A stretch of 14,103 bases of DNA from an uncultured Eggerthellaceae bacterium. Lineage in GTDB: Bacteria > Actinomycetota > Coriobacteriia > Coriobacteriales > Eggerthellaceae. The stretch lies in contig CAJUSL010000046.1 in NCBI GenBank assembly GCA_910589135.1, positions 1-14,103 on the forward strand, written 5' to 3'. The notes under the pieces were generated by a model. That model saw only the letters and a program-made list of their open reading frames with translations, had not been told where the DNA came from and did not search any database. Made by a program: the position numbers and the translations under genes. Positions 1 through 7,993 of the stretch are shown here, piece by piece (position 1 is the stretch's first letter; each line of letters starts with the position of its first letter).

Positions 1-1
1 C

Positions 2-382
2 GTCCTCGCCTCCAAGTCCATGACAGAGGCGGCGAGCCCCGCGCTCGTCACGGTATACGAGGAGGCGGGTCGCACCCTCATCGAAAGCGATGCCTTGGCA
101 ACGACCTATGCCTCCGTCCAGACCGGGCCCAAGTCGCTATCCTTCGCAGGCGTGACCAGCAAGCTCGGAGAGACGCTCGGCGTCGACGCCGCGAAGGTCG
201 AGGCCGCCGTCGCATCACGCGCCGCAGCGGTGTCACCCGATGCCGCCCGCGCGATATGGGACGCCGAGGTGTGGATCGACTTCGCCAACGGCACCGCCAC
301 CACGAGCTTCACGCTCGACGACGGGGCATCCACCATCGTGTCGGTGACGAGGAACGCCGACGGCTCCATCGAGGCGCTCTGA
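2..382 (+). CDS. Transfer-region protein, 3' end only, function not recognised
   Basis: The reading frame is open from the first bases of the window, so this is probably the C-terminal 127 residues of a longer protein. An ATG at base 20 exists but has no Shine-Dalgarno sequence in front of it. The visible part is alanine-rich and mostly hydrophilic, with no membrane segment, and ends in a beta-rich stretch (DAEVWIDFANGTATTSFTLD). I do not recognise the family. Its stop codon overlaps the start of the following VirB6-like gene (TGATG, one base shared), so the two are translationally coupled and in one operon. That places it in the conjugation cluster, perhaps as a secretion-channel or substrate-associated component. 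The coupling is seen; the role is inference. Confidence 0.6.
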   Translation, partial: VLASKSMTEAASPALVTVYEEAGRTLIESDALATTYASVQTGPKSLSFAGVTSKLGETLGVDAAKVEAAVASRAAAVSPDAARAIWDAEVWIDFANGTATTSFTLDDGASTIVSVTRNADGSIEAL

Positions 383-1392
383 TGGGCATGCAGAGGATCA
401 AGATGCTGGCCCACAACAGGGCATTCATGTACGCGTTCGCGATCACGCTCGCCGTTCTCGCTGCACTGCTCGTTCCCGCCCAGCCCGCCTGGGCGTCCAT
501 CGCAGACGACATCAACTCGTGGCTCTGCGGCGTGCTCCGCGACTGGTGCAACTGGATCTTCGGCGCGCAGACCGACGTAATGAGGTCCCTCGGTGCCGAG
601 GGCGTGCTCTCCGCGCCCTTCGCGACCATGCTCACGACCGCAGGCGACGTGTCCATGTACGACATCGCGCGCGGAGTCTGGCAAGTCGCCATCGTGCCCA
701 TCGGCTGCGGCGTGCTCGGGCTCGTCTTCACCTTGAAACTCATCGAGATATCGCAGCGCATGGACGGCAACCAGGCGATGCCGGGCGTGAAAGAGGTCGT
801 GTTCCTGCTCGTGTTCTTCGCCGTGTTCCTCTTCCTCATCCAGCACAGCTTCGACCTCATGGCCGCGATCTACGAGGTGGTAGGGCTCGCCATCGACCGC
901 GTCGAGGCGCTCTTCGGCACGGGAGGCGCTCTCGACATGGCGACGGTGTCCGTCGTGACAACAGACGACGACCTCTCGGCGCTCCTCGCGCTGCTGGTCG
1001 TGGCGGTCATCAGCTGGCTGGTGGTACTGATCGCCTACATCGTTGCGCTCGTCGTCTGCTGGGCGCGCGCCATCCAGCTCTACATCATGGCAGCCTTCTC
1101 TCCGATACCGCTCGCGTTCCTCGGCTTCGACCAGACGCGCCAGATCGGCATCGGCTACCTCAAGAGCTTCGGGGCGGTCTGCATAGCGGGCCTCATCATC
1201 CTCGTGCTCCTCATCAGCTTCCCCGCGATCCTCGGCGGCATCGTCGCCGTGAACCCCGGTACCGGCACGCCGATAGACGCCATCGCGAACGGCCTCACCT
1301 ACGCGCTTCAGTACCTCGCCATGTGCATCCTTCTCGTGCTCTCGCTCGTGAAGAGCGGAAGCTGGGCGCGCGACATCGTGAGCGGATTCTAG
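382..1392 (+). CDS. VirB6/TrbL-like conjugal transfer membrane protein
   Basis: This 336-aa polytopic membrane protein is a candidate inner-membrane channel component of the mating-pair type IV secretion system. I chose the ATG at 382 because it overlaps the preceding stop (TGATG) and has GAGG seven bases upstream; a much longer frame begins at 256 but its extra residues are out-of-frame shadow of the gene before. Residues 17-38 form a signal-like hydrophobic segment ending in AWAS. Further hydrophobic stretches lie at about 100-120, 138-155, 160-174, 198-228, 232-248, 262-285 and 305-323. The segment around residues 226-262 (CWARAIQLYIMAAFSPIPLA, then FLGFDQTRQIGIGYLKSF) is typical of VirB6/TrbL-type proteins of Gram-positive integrative elements, where a polar loop follows an A-x-SPIPLA turn. 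Family placement is by pattern recognition and fairly secure; the exact subfamily is not. Confidence 0.8.
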   Translation: MGMQRIKMLAHNRAFMYAFAITLAVLAALLVPAQPAWASIADDINSWLCGVLRDWCNWIFGAQTDVMRSLGAEGVLSAPFATMLTTAGDVSMYDIARGVWQVAIVPIGCGVLGLVFTLKLIEISQRMDGNQAMPGVKEVVFLLVFFAVFLFLIQHSFDLMAAIYEVVGLAIDRVEALFGTGGALDMATVSVVTTDDDLSALLALLVVAVISWLVVLIAYIVALVVCWARAIQLYIMAAFSPIPLAFLGFDQTRQIGIGYLKSFGAVCIAGLIILVLLISFPAILGGIVAVNPGTGTPIDAIANGLTYALQYLAMCILLVLSLVKSGSWARDIVSGF

Positions 1393-1396
1393 CGAC

Positions 1397-1432
1397 ATGC
1401 CCGACCGAAAGGAGGTGGTGCCTATGGGCTAG
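1397..1432 (+). other. Tiny ORF with perfect internal Shine-Dalgarno (leader or minigene candidate)
   Basis: Five bases after the VirB6-like gene there is an 11-codon frame (MPDRKEVVPMG). It contains AAAGGAGGTGG at 1408-1418, a nine-base match to the 16S rRNA tail, placed correctly for an internal ATG at 1424 that is followed by one glycine codon and a TAG. Either an 11-residue leader or a two-codon minigene is possible. A third possibility is the remnant of a lost small gene that once used this ribosome site. Confidence 0.35.
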
Positions 1433-1449
1433 GCACATCAGCAGCATCA

Positions 1450-1472
1450 CGGGCCATTCCACTAAAGGCCCG
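1450..1472 (+). promoter_or_regulatory. Small hairpin upstream of the 154-aa gene
   Basis: CGGGCC (1450-1455) and GGCCCG (1467-1472) form a perfect 6-bp stem with an 11-base loop, between the tiny ORF and the next ribosome-binding site. It could modulate read-through or protect the downstream message. No T-run follows, so a classic terminator is unlikely. Confidence 0.3.
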
Positions 1473-1509
1473 AAGAGAGACCAATCAAGACGCAAAGGAG
1501 CTTCACAAA

Positions 1510-1974
1510 ATGGAAGACAAGAAGCACGTGTACCTGACAATGCACGAGAAGTTCGTGCGAGAGGACATCTCCTACATCGACCAGAGGACCGGCGATGAGA
1601 AGACCTTCAACTCGGTGACCCTGCCGAAGAACACCGTCATCGACGGCGTGGATGTCGGCTACTACCAGTTCAGCCCCTTGTTCGTGAACCCCTCACGCTT
1701 CAAGGGAGAGCACTTCCGCGACATCCCCCTGCTCGCCGACCGCGAGGTGTGGCTCACCCGCACCCAGCTCGACGAGAACGGAGACCCCGTCAAGGACGAG
1801 GGCGGGAAGGGCGTGAAGGACATCGTGAAGGTCATGCCCGCCGCCCTCAAGGAGGCAGTCGACAAGGGCCGCAAGGAGTTCCTCGCCTCCCTCGACGACA
1901 AGGCGAAGGACGCCCGCGAGGCGTCCCGGAACCAGGACCGCAGCGAGCGCGCTGCCGAGCCCGTCGCACGTTAG
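1510..1974 (+). CDS. Conserved conjugative-element protein, function unknown
   Basis: This is a 154-aa soluble, highly charged protein. The start is well set: AAGGAG at 1495-1500 stands nine bases before the ATG. The N-terminal 75 residues look like a compact beta-rich domain (VYLTMHEKFVREDISYIDQ, then TFNSVTLPKNTVIDGVDVGY, then a conserved-looking RDIPLLADREVWLTR stretch). The C-terminal third is a lysine- and glutamate-rich helix ending in a disordered tail. It has no signal peptide or membrane segment, so it should be cytoplasmic. I associate this type of protein with conjugation clusters of gut Actinobacteria and Firmicutes but cannot name a function; nucleic-acid binding would fit the charge pattern and is only inference. 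It ends nine bases before the adhesin start. Confidence 0.7.
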   Translation: MEDKKHVYLTMHEKFVREDISYIDQRTGDEKTFNSVTLPKNTVIDGVDVGYYQFSPLFVNPSRFKGEHFRDIPLLADREVWLTRTQLDENGDPVKDEGGKGVKDIVKVMPAALKEAVDKGRKEFLASLDDKAKDAREASRNQDRSERAAEPVAR

Positions 1975-1982
1975 GGGGCATC

Positions 1983-4900
1983 ATGGAAAAGACCATGGAA
2001 GCAGCGATGACATCGAAGGTGGTCAGGTGCGTCCTGGCCATCCTCATCGCGGCATCGACGGCCTTCGGGGCCGTCACCGCCTCGGGCGGCAAGGCCTTCG
2101 GGGCAGAGTCCGCCAACCTCACCGTCGGCGGCAAGATCCACTATGCCGGATACACCACGACGTGGATGTACGCCGACGGGGAGATCGCCTACTGCGGCAA
2201 CCCGTCCGCAGCGACGCCGCCTGCGGGCAATTACTCCAAGTCGTCCATTAGCGCCCCGTCGGGAAGGAACGCCGAGACGGTAGCGGACCTCTGGTTCGGG
2301 TATGGGAGCCCGGGGTTCGACAAGAGCCTGTGGCCCTCCACGTGGTATGACGGGAGCGCGATGACGGATTCCCGCTACGCGGCGCTCGCGCACATCCTGC
2401 TCTCGGACACGTTCTCCTCTAACGGCGACTATGCGCTCTTCGGCTGCAATGCGGAGTTCAAGTCCTGGTGCCGTCAGAACGTGATCGGCTTCGACTCGTC
2501 GGGCAACATGTGCAACGCCAACGCGACGGGCCGACTGATCGCGGCGCGCCAGGGCGAGGTGCCGAAGAACTTCGAGGCGTTCATGCTCTATACGGGGGCC
2601 GGGAACCAGCTCATCCTCTCGTTCAAGTACATTCCCTACGGCGAGATCGACCTCGTGAAGGTGACCGAGAACCCCTCCATGTGCGAGGGAAACCCGCTCT
2701 ACTCGCTCGAGGGAGCGGAATACACGGTCTACTCAAACGAGGGCCTCACCGAGAAGGCGGGCGTCATCGTCACCGACAAGCAGGGCTACGGCAAGCTCGG
2801 CGAGCTCTTCGAGGGCGACTACTGGGTCATGGAGACCAAGCGCGCTCCGGGGCATGCCCTCGACCCAACCGTCTACAAGACGCACGTGACCCCCGATGAG
2901 ACCACGCGCGTGAACACGCGCACCGTCTCGGACATCGCCCAGTCAGATCCGGTCGGCATGCTCGTCGGCAAGATAGACGGCCAGACCGGAGAGTCCGTCG
3001 CGCAAGGTGACGCAACGCTCGAAGGCGCGCTCTTCACGGTGCGCTATTACGCTGGAGACTACTCGACGGCACAGGCCGCAGAGGCATCGGGCGAGCCTGC
3101 GCGCACCTGGGTGTTCGAGACCGATGCCGATGGGTTCGCATACTACGCGGAGGAGTACAAGCACTCCGGCGACGCCCTCTTCTACCAGACCAACGGCGAC
3201 GCCTCCATCCCGCTCGGCACCATCCTGATCCAGGAGACGCGAGCGCCGCAAGGCTACAACCTAGATGACGGCCACGGCGGGGACCCGAAGGTCTTCTGCG
3301 TACGCATAACCGAGGGAGGTGCCCAGGGCGAGAGCGTCTACACCTACAACTCGCCCCAGATCCCCGACCGCGTGAAGCACGGAGACTTCCGCCTCGTCAA
3401 GGAGGTCTCGACCACGGTCTACTCCGAGCCCGACGGGGACATGCCCCAAGAGGTCAACCGCTACCTGGTGCCGGGCGTGAAGTTCGAGCTCTACAACGCA
3501 TCCGAGCATGCGGTGGTCTCTCCCGAGACGGGCAAGCTCGTCGAGCCGGGCAACCGCGTATGCACGATCGTCACCGACGAGAACGGCCTCGCGACCACGC
3601 TCGACGACCACGCCAAGGTCAACGGCTGGAGCAAGCCGGCAGACTGGACGGGGGCGCTGGCCTACGGCACCTACACCGTGCACGAGGTCATCCCCGAGCA
3701 CGTCGCCGAGGCGTTCAAGGCCAAATGGGGCAAGGACCTGATCGCCGTGCCCGATTGGAAGACGATCATCTCCGAGGAGGGCCAGTACGACCCGCCCCAG
3801 CTCGTGAACAACCACATCCCGCAGACGCCGCTCAAGATCGAGAAGGTCGATGCCGAGACCGGCAAGCGCATCCCGCTGCCCTGCAGCTTCCAGCTCCTCG
3901 ACGCGAACGGCGACCTCGTAACCTACACCTCGCACTATCCCGACACCCAGGTGCTCGACACCTGGACCGCGAACGAGCGCGGCGAGCTGACGCTGCCCAT
4001 GCTCCTTGAGCAGGGCGACTACACGCTCGTCGAGGTCGAGGCACCTTTCGGATACGTGAAGGAGCTTGAGGGTAAGGTCTTCACGGTGGGAGCCGAGTAC
4101 AAAGGCTGGGACGACCCGCTCGTCGTAGAGTTCTCGGACATGCCCCAGAAGGCGACCATCACGGTAGCCAAATCTGACGGGTGGACGGGAGAGCCGGTCG
4201 AGGAGTCCGTCTACATCGTGAAGGCGGCGGAGGCCATCATCACGCCCGACGGCACCGTGCGCGCCACCGAGGGCGAGATCGTCGCCACGCTCACGACCGG
4301 CGCGGATGGAAAGGCCACGAGCCCTGAGCTCTACCTCGGCACCTACACGGTCTACGAGGCGAAGGCCACCGACGGCTACGCGCTCGACGTGGCCGAGAAG
4401 ACCGTCGTGCTCGACTATGCAGGCCAGGACGTCGCGGTATACGACCACGAGGAAGCCGTCACCGACCTTCCCACCGACCCCGAGCTATTGAAGGTCGACG
4501 CGCTCGACCACGATACGGCGCTCGCTGGCGCTAAGTTCCACATCTGGAACGACGAGGGCACCTTCGACGAGGAGCTGGTGACCGACGAGGAGGGCAAGAT
4601 ATCGCTCGCCTACGCCAAGCACGGAAGCTACCACATCCAAGAGGTCGAGGCACCCGAGGGCTACGCCATCACCGACGTCGACGAGGAGGGCAACCCGACC
4701 GTCGTCGATTTCAAGGTGAACGACCAGGGCATGATCGAATGGGACGACACCGGCTCGATGGCTCAGGCCTACACCTTCGAGCTTGAGAACATGCCGAAGA
4801 CCATGAAGACCACGGCCACTGACCCCGAGAACGGGGCTCATGAGACCCAGGCGCGGGATGACCTCACCATCGTCGACACGATCGAATACACCGGGCTCGT

Positions 4901-5744
4901 CCCCGGAAACGAATACACCGCGACAGGCGTCCTCATGGACAAGGCAACAGGCGAGCCTGCAACGGACGACGAGGGCAATGCGATCACGGCATCCTCCACC
5001 TTCGTAGCCGAGGATTCTTGCGGCACGGTGGACGTTACCTTCACATTCAAGGGCGCGAGCCTTGCCGGCAAGTCGCTCGTCGCGTTCGAGACCATGGAGT
5101 TCAAGGGCATCGAGTACATGGTCCACGCAGACATCGACGATGTGGACCAGACCGTCGCCGTGGTGGACATCGCCACGCAGGCGCGCGACGGCATAACGAA
5201 CACGAGCGAGGGCACTTGCACCGAGAACGGCGTCCTCATCGACACCGTGGCCTACACGGGTCTCACTCCAGGCAAGGAGTATCGCATCTTCACCACCCTC
5301 ATGGAGAAGGCGTCGGGAGCCGCGCTGACAGGGGACGACGGTTTGCCGAGGGTCGGCATGACCACGTTCACCCCCGAGACGCCCAACGGCACCATCGACA
5401 TCACCGTCAGCCTCGACACGCGCGAGCTAGCAGGCAAATCGATCGTCTTCTTCGAGAAGCTGACCGATGAGAGCGAAGCCATCATCGCTGTCCACGAGGA
5501 CATAGACGACGAGGGACAGACCGTGACCTTCCCCGAGGAGGTGCCCGAGCCCGAATCGCCCGGCAAGGGCTACCCCAAGACAGGCGGCTTCGCTGAAGTC
5601 GACCCTGTGGCCGCAAGCCTCCTCGTCATCGCCATCTGCGGCTGCGCCGGAGCGGGATATGCCTATATTCGCCGCTCCCGCAACACGGCAAAGGCCATAG
5701 ACGCGCTCGAAAAGGAGGCCATCGAGAGCGCGGACGAATCTTAG
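1983..5744 (+). CDS. VaFE/SpaA-repeat cell-wall-anchored adhesin
   Basis: This 1,253-aa surface protein probably mediates cell-cell or host contact during mating. The ATG at 1983 follows GGGGG after the previous stop. Residues 1-41 are a signal peptide ending AFGA/E. Residues about 45-215 resemble a thioester domain, with Cys71 in AYCG and Gln165 in CRQN as candidate cross-link residues. Six SpaA/Cna-B-like domains start near 221, 324, 467, 615, 724 and 832; each ends in an E-box such as METKRAP, QETRAPQGY, VEVEAPFGY or QEVEAPEGY, whose glutamate normally assists a Lys-Asn isopeptide bond. Two VaFE repeats begin near TQARDD (955) and TQARDG (1065); the first keeps VAFE at 1033, the second reads VFFE at 1155. 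The sorting signal YPKTG is at 1197-1201, then a membrane helix, RRSR and an unusually long, acidic cytoplasmic tail of about 23 residues. The sortase follows directly. Confidence 0.93.
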   Translation: MEKTMEAAMTSKVVRCVLAILIAASTAFGAVTASGGKAFGAESANLTVGGKIHYAGYTTTWMYADGEIAYCGNPSAATPPAGNYSKSSISAPSGRNAETVADLWFGYGSPGFDKSLWPSTWYDGSAMTDSRYAALAHILLSDTFSSNGDYALFGCNAEFKSWCRQNVIGFDSSGNMCNANATGRLIAARQGEVPKNFEAFMLYTGAGNQLILSFKYIPYGEIDLVKVTENPSMCEGNPLYSLEGAEYTVYSNEGLTEKAGVIVTDKQGYGKLGELFEGDYWVMETKRAPGHALDPTVYKTHVTPDETTRVNTRTVSDIAQSDPVGMLVGKIDGQTGESVAQGDATLEGALFTVRYYAGDYSTAQAAEASGEPARTWVFETDADGFAYYAEEYKHSGDALFYQTNGDASIPLGTILIQETRAPQGYNLDDGHGGDPKVFCVRITEGGAQGESVYTYNSPQIPDRVKHGDFRLVKEVSTTVYSEPDGDMPQEVNRYLVPGVKFELYNASEHAVVSPETGKLVEPGNRVCTIVTDENGLATTLDDHAKVNGWSKPADWTGALAYGTYTVHEVIPEHVAEAFKAKWGKDLIAVPDWKTIISEEGQYDPPQLVNNHIPQTPLKIEKVDAETGKRIPLPCSFQLLDANGDLVTYTSHYPDTQVLDTWTANERGELTLPMLLEQGDYTLVEVEAPFGYVKELEGKVFTVGAEYKGWDDPLVVEFSDMPQKATITVAKSDGWTGEPVEESVYIVKAAEAIITPDGTVRATEGEIVATLTTGADGKATSPELYLGTYTVYEAKATDGYALDVAEKTVVLDYAGQDVAVYDHEEAVTDLPTDPELLKVDALDHDTALAGAKFHIWNDEGTFDEELVTDEEGKISLAYAKHGSYHIQEVEAPEGYAITDVDEEGNPTVVDFKVNDQGMIEWDDTGSMAQAYTFELENMPKTMKTTATDPENGAHETQARDDLTIVDTIEYTGLVPGNEYTATGVLMDKATGEPATDDEGNAITASSTFVAEDSCGTVDVTFTFKGASLAGKSLVAFETMEFKGIEYMVHADIDDVDQTVAVVDIATQARDGITNTSEGTCTENGVLIDTVAYTGLTPGKEYRIFTTLMEKASGAALTGDDGLPRVGMTTFTPETPNGTIDITVSLDTRELAGKSIVFFEKLTDESEAIIAVHEDIDDEGQTVTFPEEVPEPESPGKGYPKTGGFAEVDPVAASLLVIAICGCAGAGYAYIRRSRNTAKAIDALEKEAIESADES

Positions 5745-5755
5745 CTCGCAGCTAA
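5741..5755. repeat. Palindrome copy 1 (TTAGCTCGCAGCTAA)
   Basis: This is a perfect 6-bp inverted repeat with a 3-base centre that overlaps the adhesin stop codon (TAG at 5742-5744). A near-identical copy lies 37 bases downstream, differing by one base in the centre. It could be an operator half of a pair or an RNA hairpin. Confidence 0.7.
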
Positions 5756-5777
5756 GGAACATCGCTGTCGGCGAACC

Positions 5778-5792
5778 TTAGCTGGCAGCTAA
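5778..5792. repeat. Palindrome copy 2 (TTAGCTGGCAGCTAA)
   Basis: This is the second copy of the same 15-base palindrome. CAGCTAAGG at 5749-5757 (right arm of copy 1) is a perfect 9-base complement of CCTTAGCTG at 5776-5784 (left arm of copy 2), and TCGC (5762-5765) can pair with GCGA (5771-5774) inside that loop. Two separate small hairpins or one long hairpin can therefore form, but not both. Confidence 0.7.
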
Positions 5793-5800
5793 TCCCCAAA

Positions 5801-5828
5801 GGAGCGGGCCTTCCGATCGGCCCGCTCC
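5801..5828 (+). terminator. Terminator-like hairpin between adhesin and sortase
   Basis: GGAGCGGGCC (5801-5810) pairs perfectly with GGCCCGCTCC (5819-5828) around an 8-base loop. The 10-bp GC-rich stem is preceded by AAA and followed by a poor T-run (TGTTG). It probably attenuates transcription into the sortase gene, whose ribosome site begins nine bases later, rather than ending it fully. Confidence 0.6.
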
Positions 5829-5847
5829 TGTTGCATAGGAGAAGGAT

Positions 5848-6540
5848 ATGAAGAAGCTGGAGAAGTTAACGGGCGTGCTCAGCGTAATCCTCCTGAGCGT
5901 CGCCTTCGCGGCGCTTGTTACCTACGTCACGGCACCGGAGGACGAGCGCGCCGAACTAGCTGAGATGATCGCGAGTTCCGAGGATGCGGACCAGGTGCGC
6001 CAGATCGACTGGGAGTCCCTTCCGCCCGAGGTCGTCGCTTGGGTCGAGGTTCCAGGGACGTCAATCGACGAACCCGTCGTTCAGGCAAGCCCCGACGAGC
6101 CCAACGAATACCTGTATCGGGATGCGCTAGGGCAGGGCGCTTACGGCACGCCCTACATAGACAGCGAGTGCTCGCTGGACTCGTCTTTCGTCATGGTCTA
6201 CGGCCACCACATGTCGGACGGCTCTGCCTTCGCCGACTTCGCAAGCTTCATCGACGAGGCTTATGCGCAAGAGCACGATGAGATAATCATCTACCAACGC
6301 GGCGGCGAGACCCTTCATCTTGCGCCCATCGCCATTGATGTTGTGAATGCCAGCCGCGAATCGCTGAGGATCGATCAAGGCGTAGCCCCCGCAGAGCGCA
6401 TCGCTGAGTCAGATTTGATTTTGTGCGACCCGGGCGAAGCAGAGCAGCTCTTCGCATTCACGACCTGCTCATATCAGACCTGGAACTCAAGAACGACGGT
6501 CTATGCTATAGAACATAGCCGACTTTCCCAACAGCGATGA
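5848..6540 (+). CDS. Class B sortase
   Basis: This 230-aa transpeptidase cleaves sorting signals and joins the protein to the cell wall or to another pilin-like subunit. The start is preceded by AGGAG at 5837-5841. Residues 8-29 form a single N-terminal membrane anchor, leaving the catalytic domain outside. The class B core is clear: the VPGTSIDEPVVQ strand near residue 48, YLYRD near 88, catalytic His120 in YGHHMSDGSAFADF, nucleophile Cys207 in FTTCSYQTWNSR, and Arg215 completing the triad. Its direct position behind the YPKTG-bearing adhesin makes that protein its likely substrate; this is inference. The gene ends with a short extension (EHSRLSQQR) beyond the usual last strand, which overlaps the oppositely oriented next gene by 35 bases. 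Confidence 0.92.
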   Translation: MKKLEKLTGVLSVILLSVAFAALVTYVTAPEDERAELAEMIASSEDADQVRQIDWESLPPEVVAWVEVPGTSIDEPVVQASPDEPNEYLYRDALGQGAYGTPYIDSECSLDSSFVMVYGHHMSDGSAFADFASFIDEAYAQEHDEIIIYQRGGETLHLAPIAIDVVNASRESLRIDQGVAPAERIAESDLILCDPGEAEQLFAFTTCSYQTWNSRTTVYAIEHSRLSQQR

Positions 6541-7993
6541 CCCCACGGCGAGGAAGCGTTATGGCGGGCTTCGGCCCTTCGGACATCTCAATCTCTGCAT
6601 AGCTTGGGGCGAAGCCATCCAGGGCGGGTTGCTCGAACGCGAACCGGTCATACTCGAAGACGTCCAGCCCTATCTCGCTCAAGACCGGGTCTGGAAGCTC
6701 GTAGTCTTGGTCTACAAGCCCAAAGAACGTGGCACCGTGCTCCACGGAGAACGATATGAACGCTTGCTTTCCGGCTTGGTACGTGAGGCCACCAACAGCC
6801 GAGCCAACAAAGCTCCCAAGCATGTAACCAAGTGCGGGAATGGGGCATGCTGCCTGCCCCAACATTCCCGATGCAAGGGCGCAGGAAGCGATGAATGTAT
6901 CGTTCAAAATGGCATCGGCGTAAGATCGTTGATCCATATCGCCATGAGCCATCCTGATGCCGTTCTTCAAAGCGTTGAATGCGATCACGGTGGCGCTTGC
7001 GATCACTGCAGAGGGAAGCCCTACAAGGGACTCGCCGAGCTTTCCCGATTGAGCCATGTCGGTCAGAGCAGCGGTAAGTGCACCCGTCACGAATGCTGAA
7101 CCACCTGCAGCCACCGTGTCTGCGCCGTCTTCCTGCAAGCGACCGAGGTCGATAGACCCTTCTTGTGCAAGCTCTTGGATAGACTCAATGATGCTAGGGG
7201 CCGCCTGCAACAATGCCGCGATCGCGGCTGCAGAGAGGCCCGCCTTGAGGGACGCCTTGGCGATGTGCTTCGCCTCCATCAGCTGATCGGCTGAAATGCC
7301 GTGATTTGCAAGATCGAGCGAGCCCTCTTTCGACTCCCTCGCGAGCTGCTTCGATTCCTCGCGTGAGAGCCCTTTGGAGGAGATCCCGTCCCTATCGGAG
7401 ACGGTGCTGGTGAGCTTTTCCTTCGTTTCGGAGTAGCGCCTTACTTCATCTGGCCGCACAACGGATTCCTTGACGATCTTCTGGTCGAGGAACACGTCTG
7501 CTTCGTCCAGTTGACCATCGGGGATGAGCCTCCCCATTCCATCGTAGATGGGATCCGACCCCGTTGCTCCATCGGATGCAAGAGTCTTAATCGCCCCGGA
7601 GCTTGTATGGGGATTGCGAGATGCCCCCTCTAGGGAAACGGCTTGCGCCCTGGCGCTTTTTGCGCCATCTGCGTAGTACTTGATCTGAAATGCCTCGCCG
7701 GTATCCAATACGACATCGGGAGAAGCGAAGGTGTTGACACGTGGCACGTACGCACGATTGGACGAGTCGTTGAGTATCGCGTCGATGTTGAAGGTGTCGG
7801 CATGGTAGAACTCGGCGATGTCGCCGCTCAGCGTCTCAACGGTTTTGTTCGTGCCAAGTTCTGCGATCTCGCGATAGAGTTTTTCTATCTCACGGTCTAT
7901 TGCTTCTATGCGCGCTGACTCGGTCAGTGCGGCAAGCTGTGCGCCAGCAGTTCTTACATAGAACTCATAGCCGTCTTTGAACCCGTCGCTCAT
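6506..7993 (-). CDS. Putative membrane-associated PD-(D/E/Q)xK nuclease-like protein
   Basis: This 495-aa protein has two halves. Residues 20-50 are a charged helix, possibly coiled coil. Residues 55-125 carry what looks like an Mrr/resolvase-type nuclease core: a helix with GDIAE (57-61), then SPDVVLD with Asp93, and QIKYY with Gln103 and Lys105, matching the pattern G-x-x-x-E, PD, (E/Q)xK. A charged linker runs to about 245. The second half has hydrophobic, glycine- and alanine-rich helices at about 249-266, 294-310, 327-342 and 366-406, which could insert in a membrane, followed by a polar acidic tail. The start overlaps the stop of the upstream 224-aa gene by four bases (ATGA), so the two are co-translated. 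I recognise the sequence type as a widespread uncharacterised family but know no proven function. The nuclease reading is inference from motif spacing. Confidence 0.75.
   Translation of the reverse strand: MSDGFKDGYEFYVRTAGAQLAALTESARIEAIDREIEKLYREIAELGTNKTVETLSGDIAEFYHADTFNIDAILNDSSNRAYVPRVNTFASPDVVLDTGEAFQIKYYADGAKSARAQAVSLEGASRNPHTSSGAIKTLASDGATGSDPIYDGMGRLIPDGQLDEADVFLDQKIVKESVVRPDEVRRYSETKEKLTSTVSDRDGISSKGLSREESKQLARESKEGSLDLANHGISADQLMEAKHIAKASLKAGLSAAAIAALLQAAPSIIESIQELAQEGSIDLGRLQEDGADTVAAGGSAFVTGALTAALTDMAQSGKLGESLVGLPSAVIASATVIAFNALKNGIRMAHGDMDQRSYADAILNDTFIASCALASGMLGQAACPIPALGYMLGSFVGSAVGGLTYQAGKQAFISFSVEHGATFFGLVDQDYELPDPVLSEIGLDVFEYDRFAFEQPALDGFAPSYAEIEMSEGPKPAITLPRRGVIAVGKVGYVL

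Noticed and set aside
106..1398. Long minus-strand open frame (430 aa) opposite the VirB6-like gene
   Set aside because: It is rich in Asp, Glu, His and Arg with no domain pattern, as expected for the antisense of a GC-rich gene, and the plus-strand gene has clear membrane segments and coupling.
3261..4448. Minus-strand 395-aa open frame inside the adhesin, and similar ones at 4485-5126
   Set aside because: They are repetitive shadows of the adhesin's codon pattern, without ribosome sites; the plus frame has recognised repeats, signal peptide and sorting signal.
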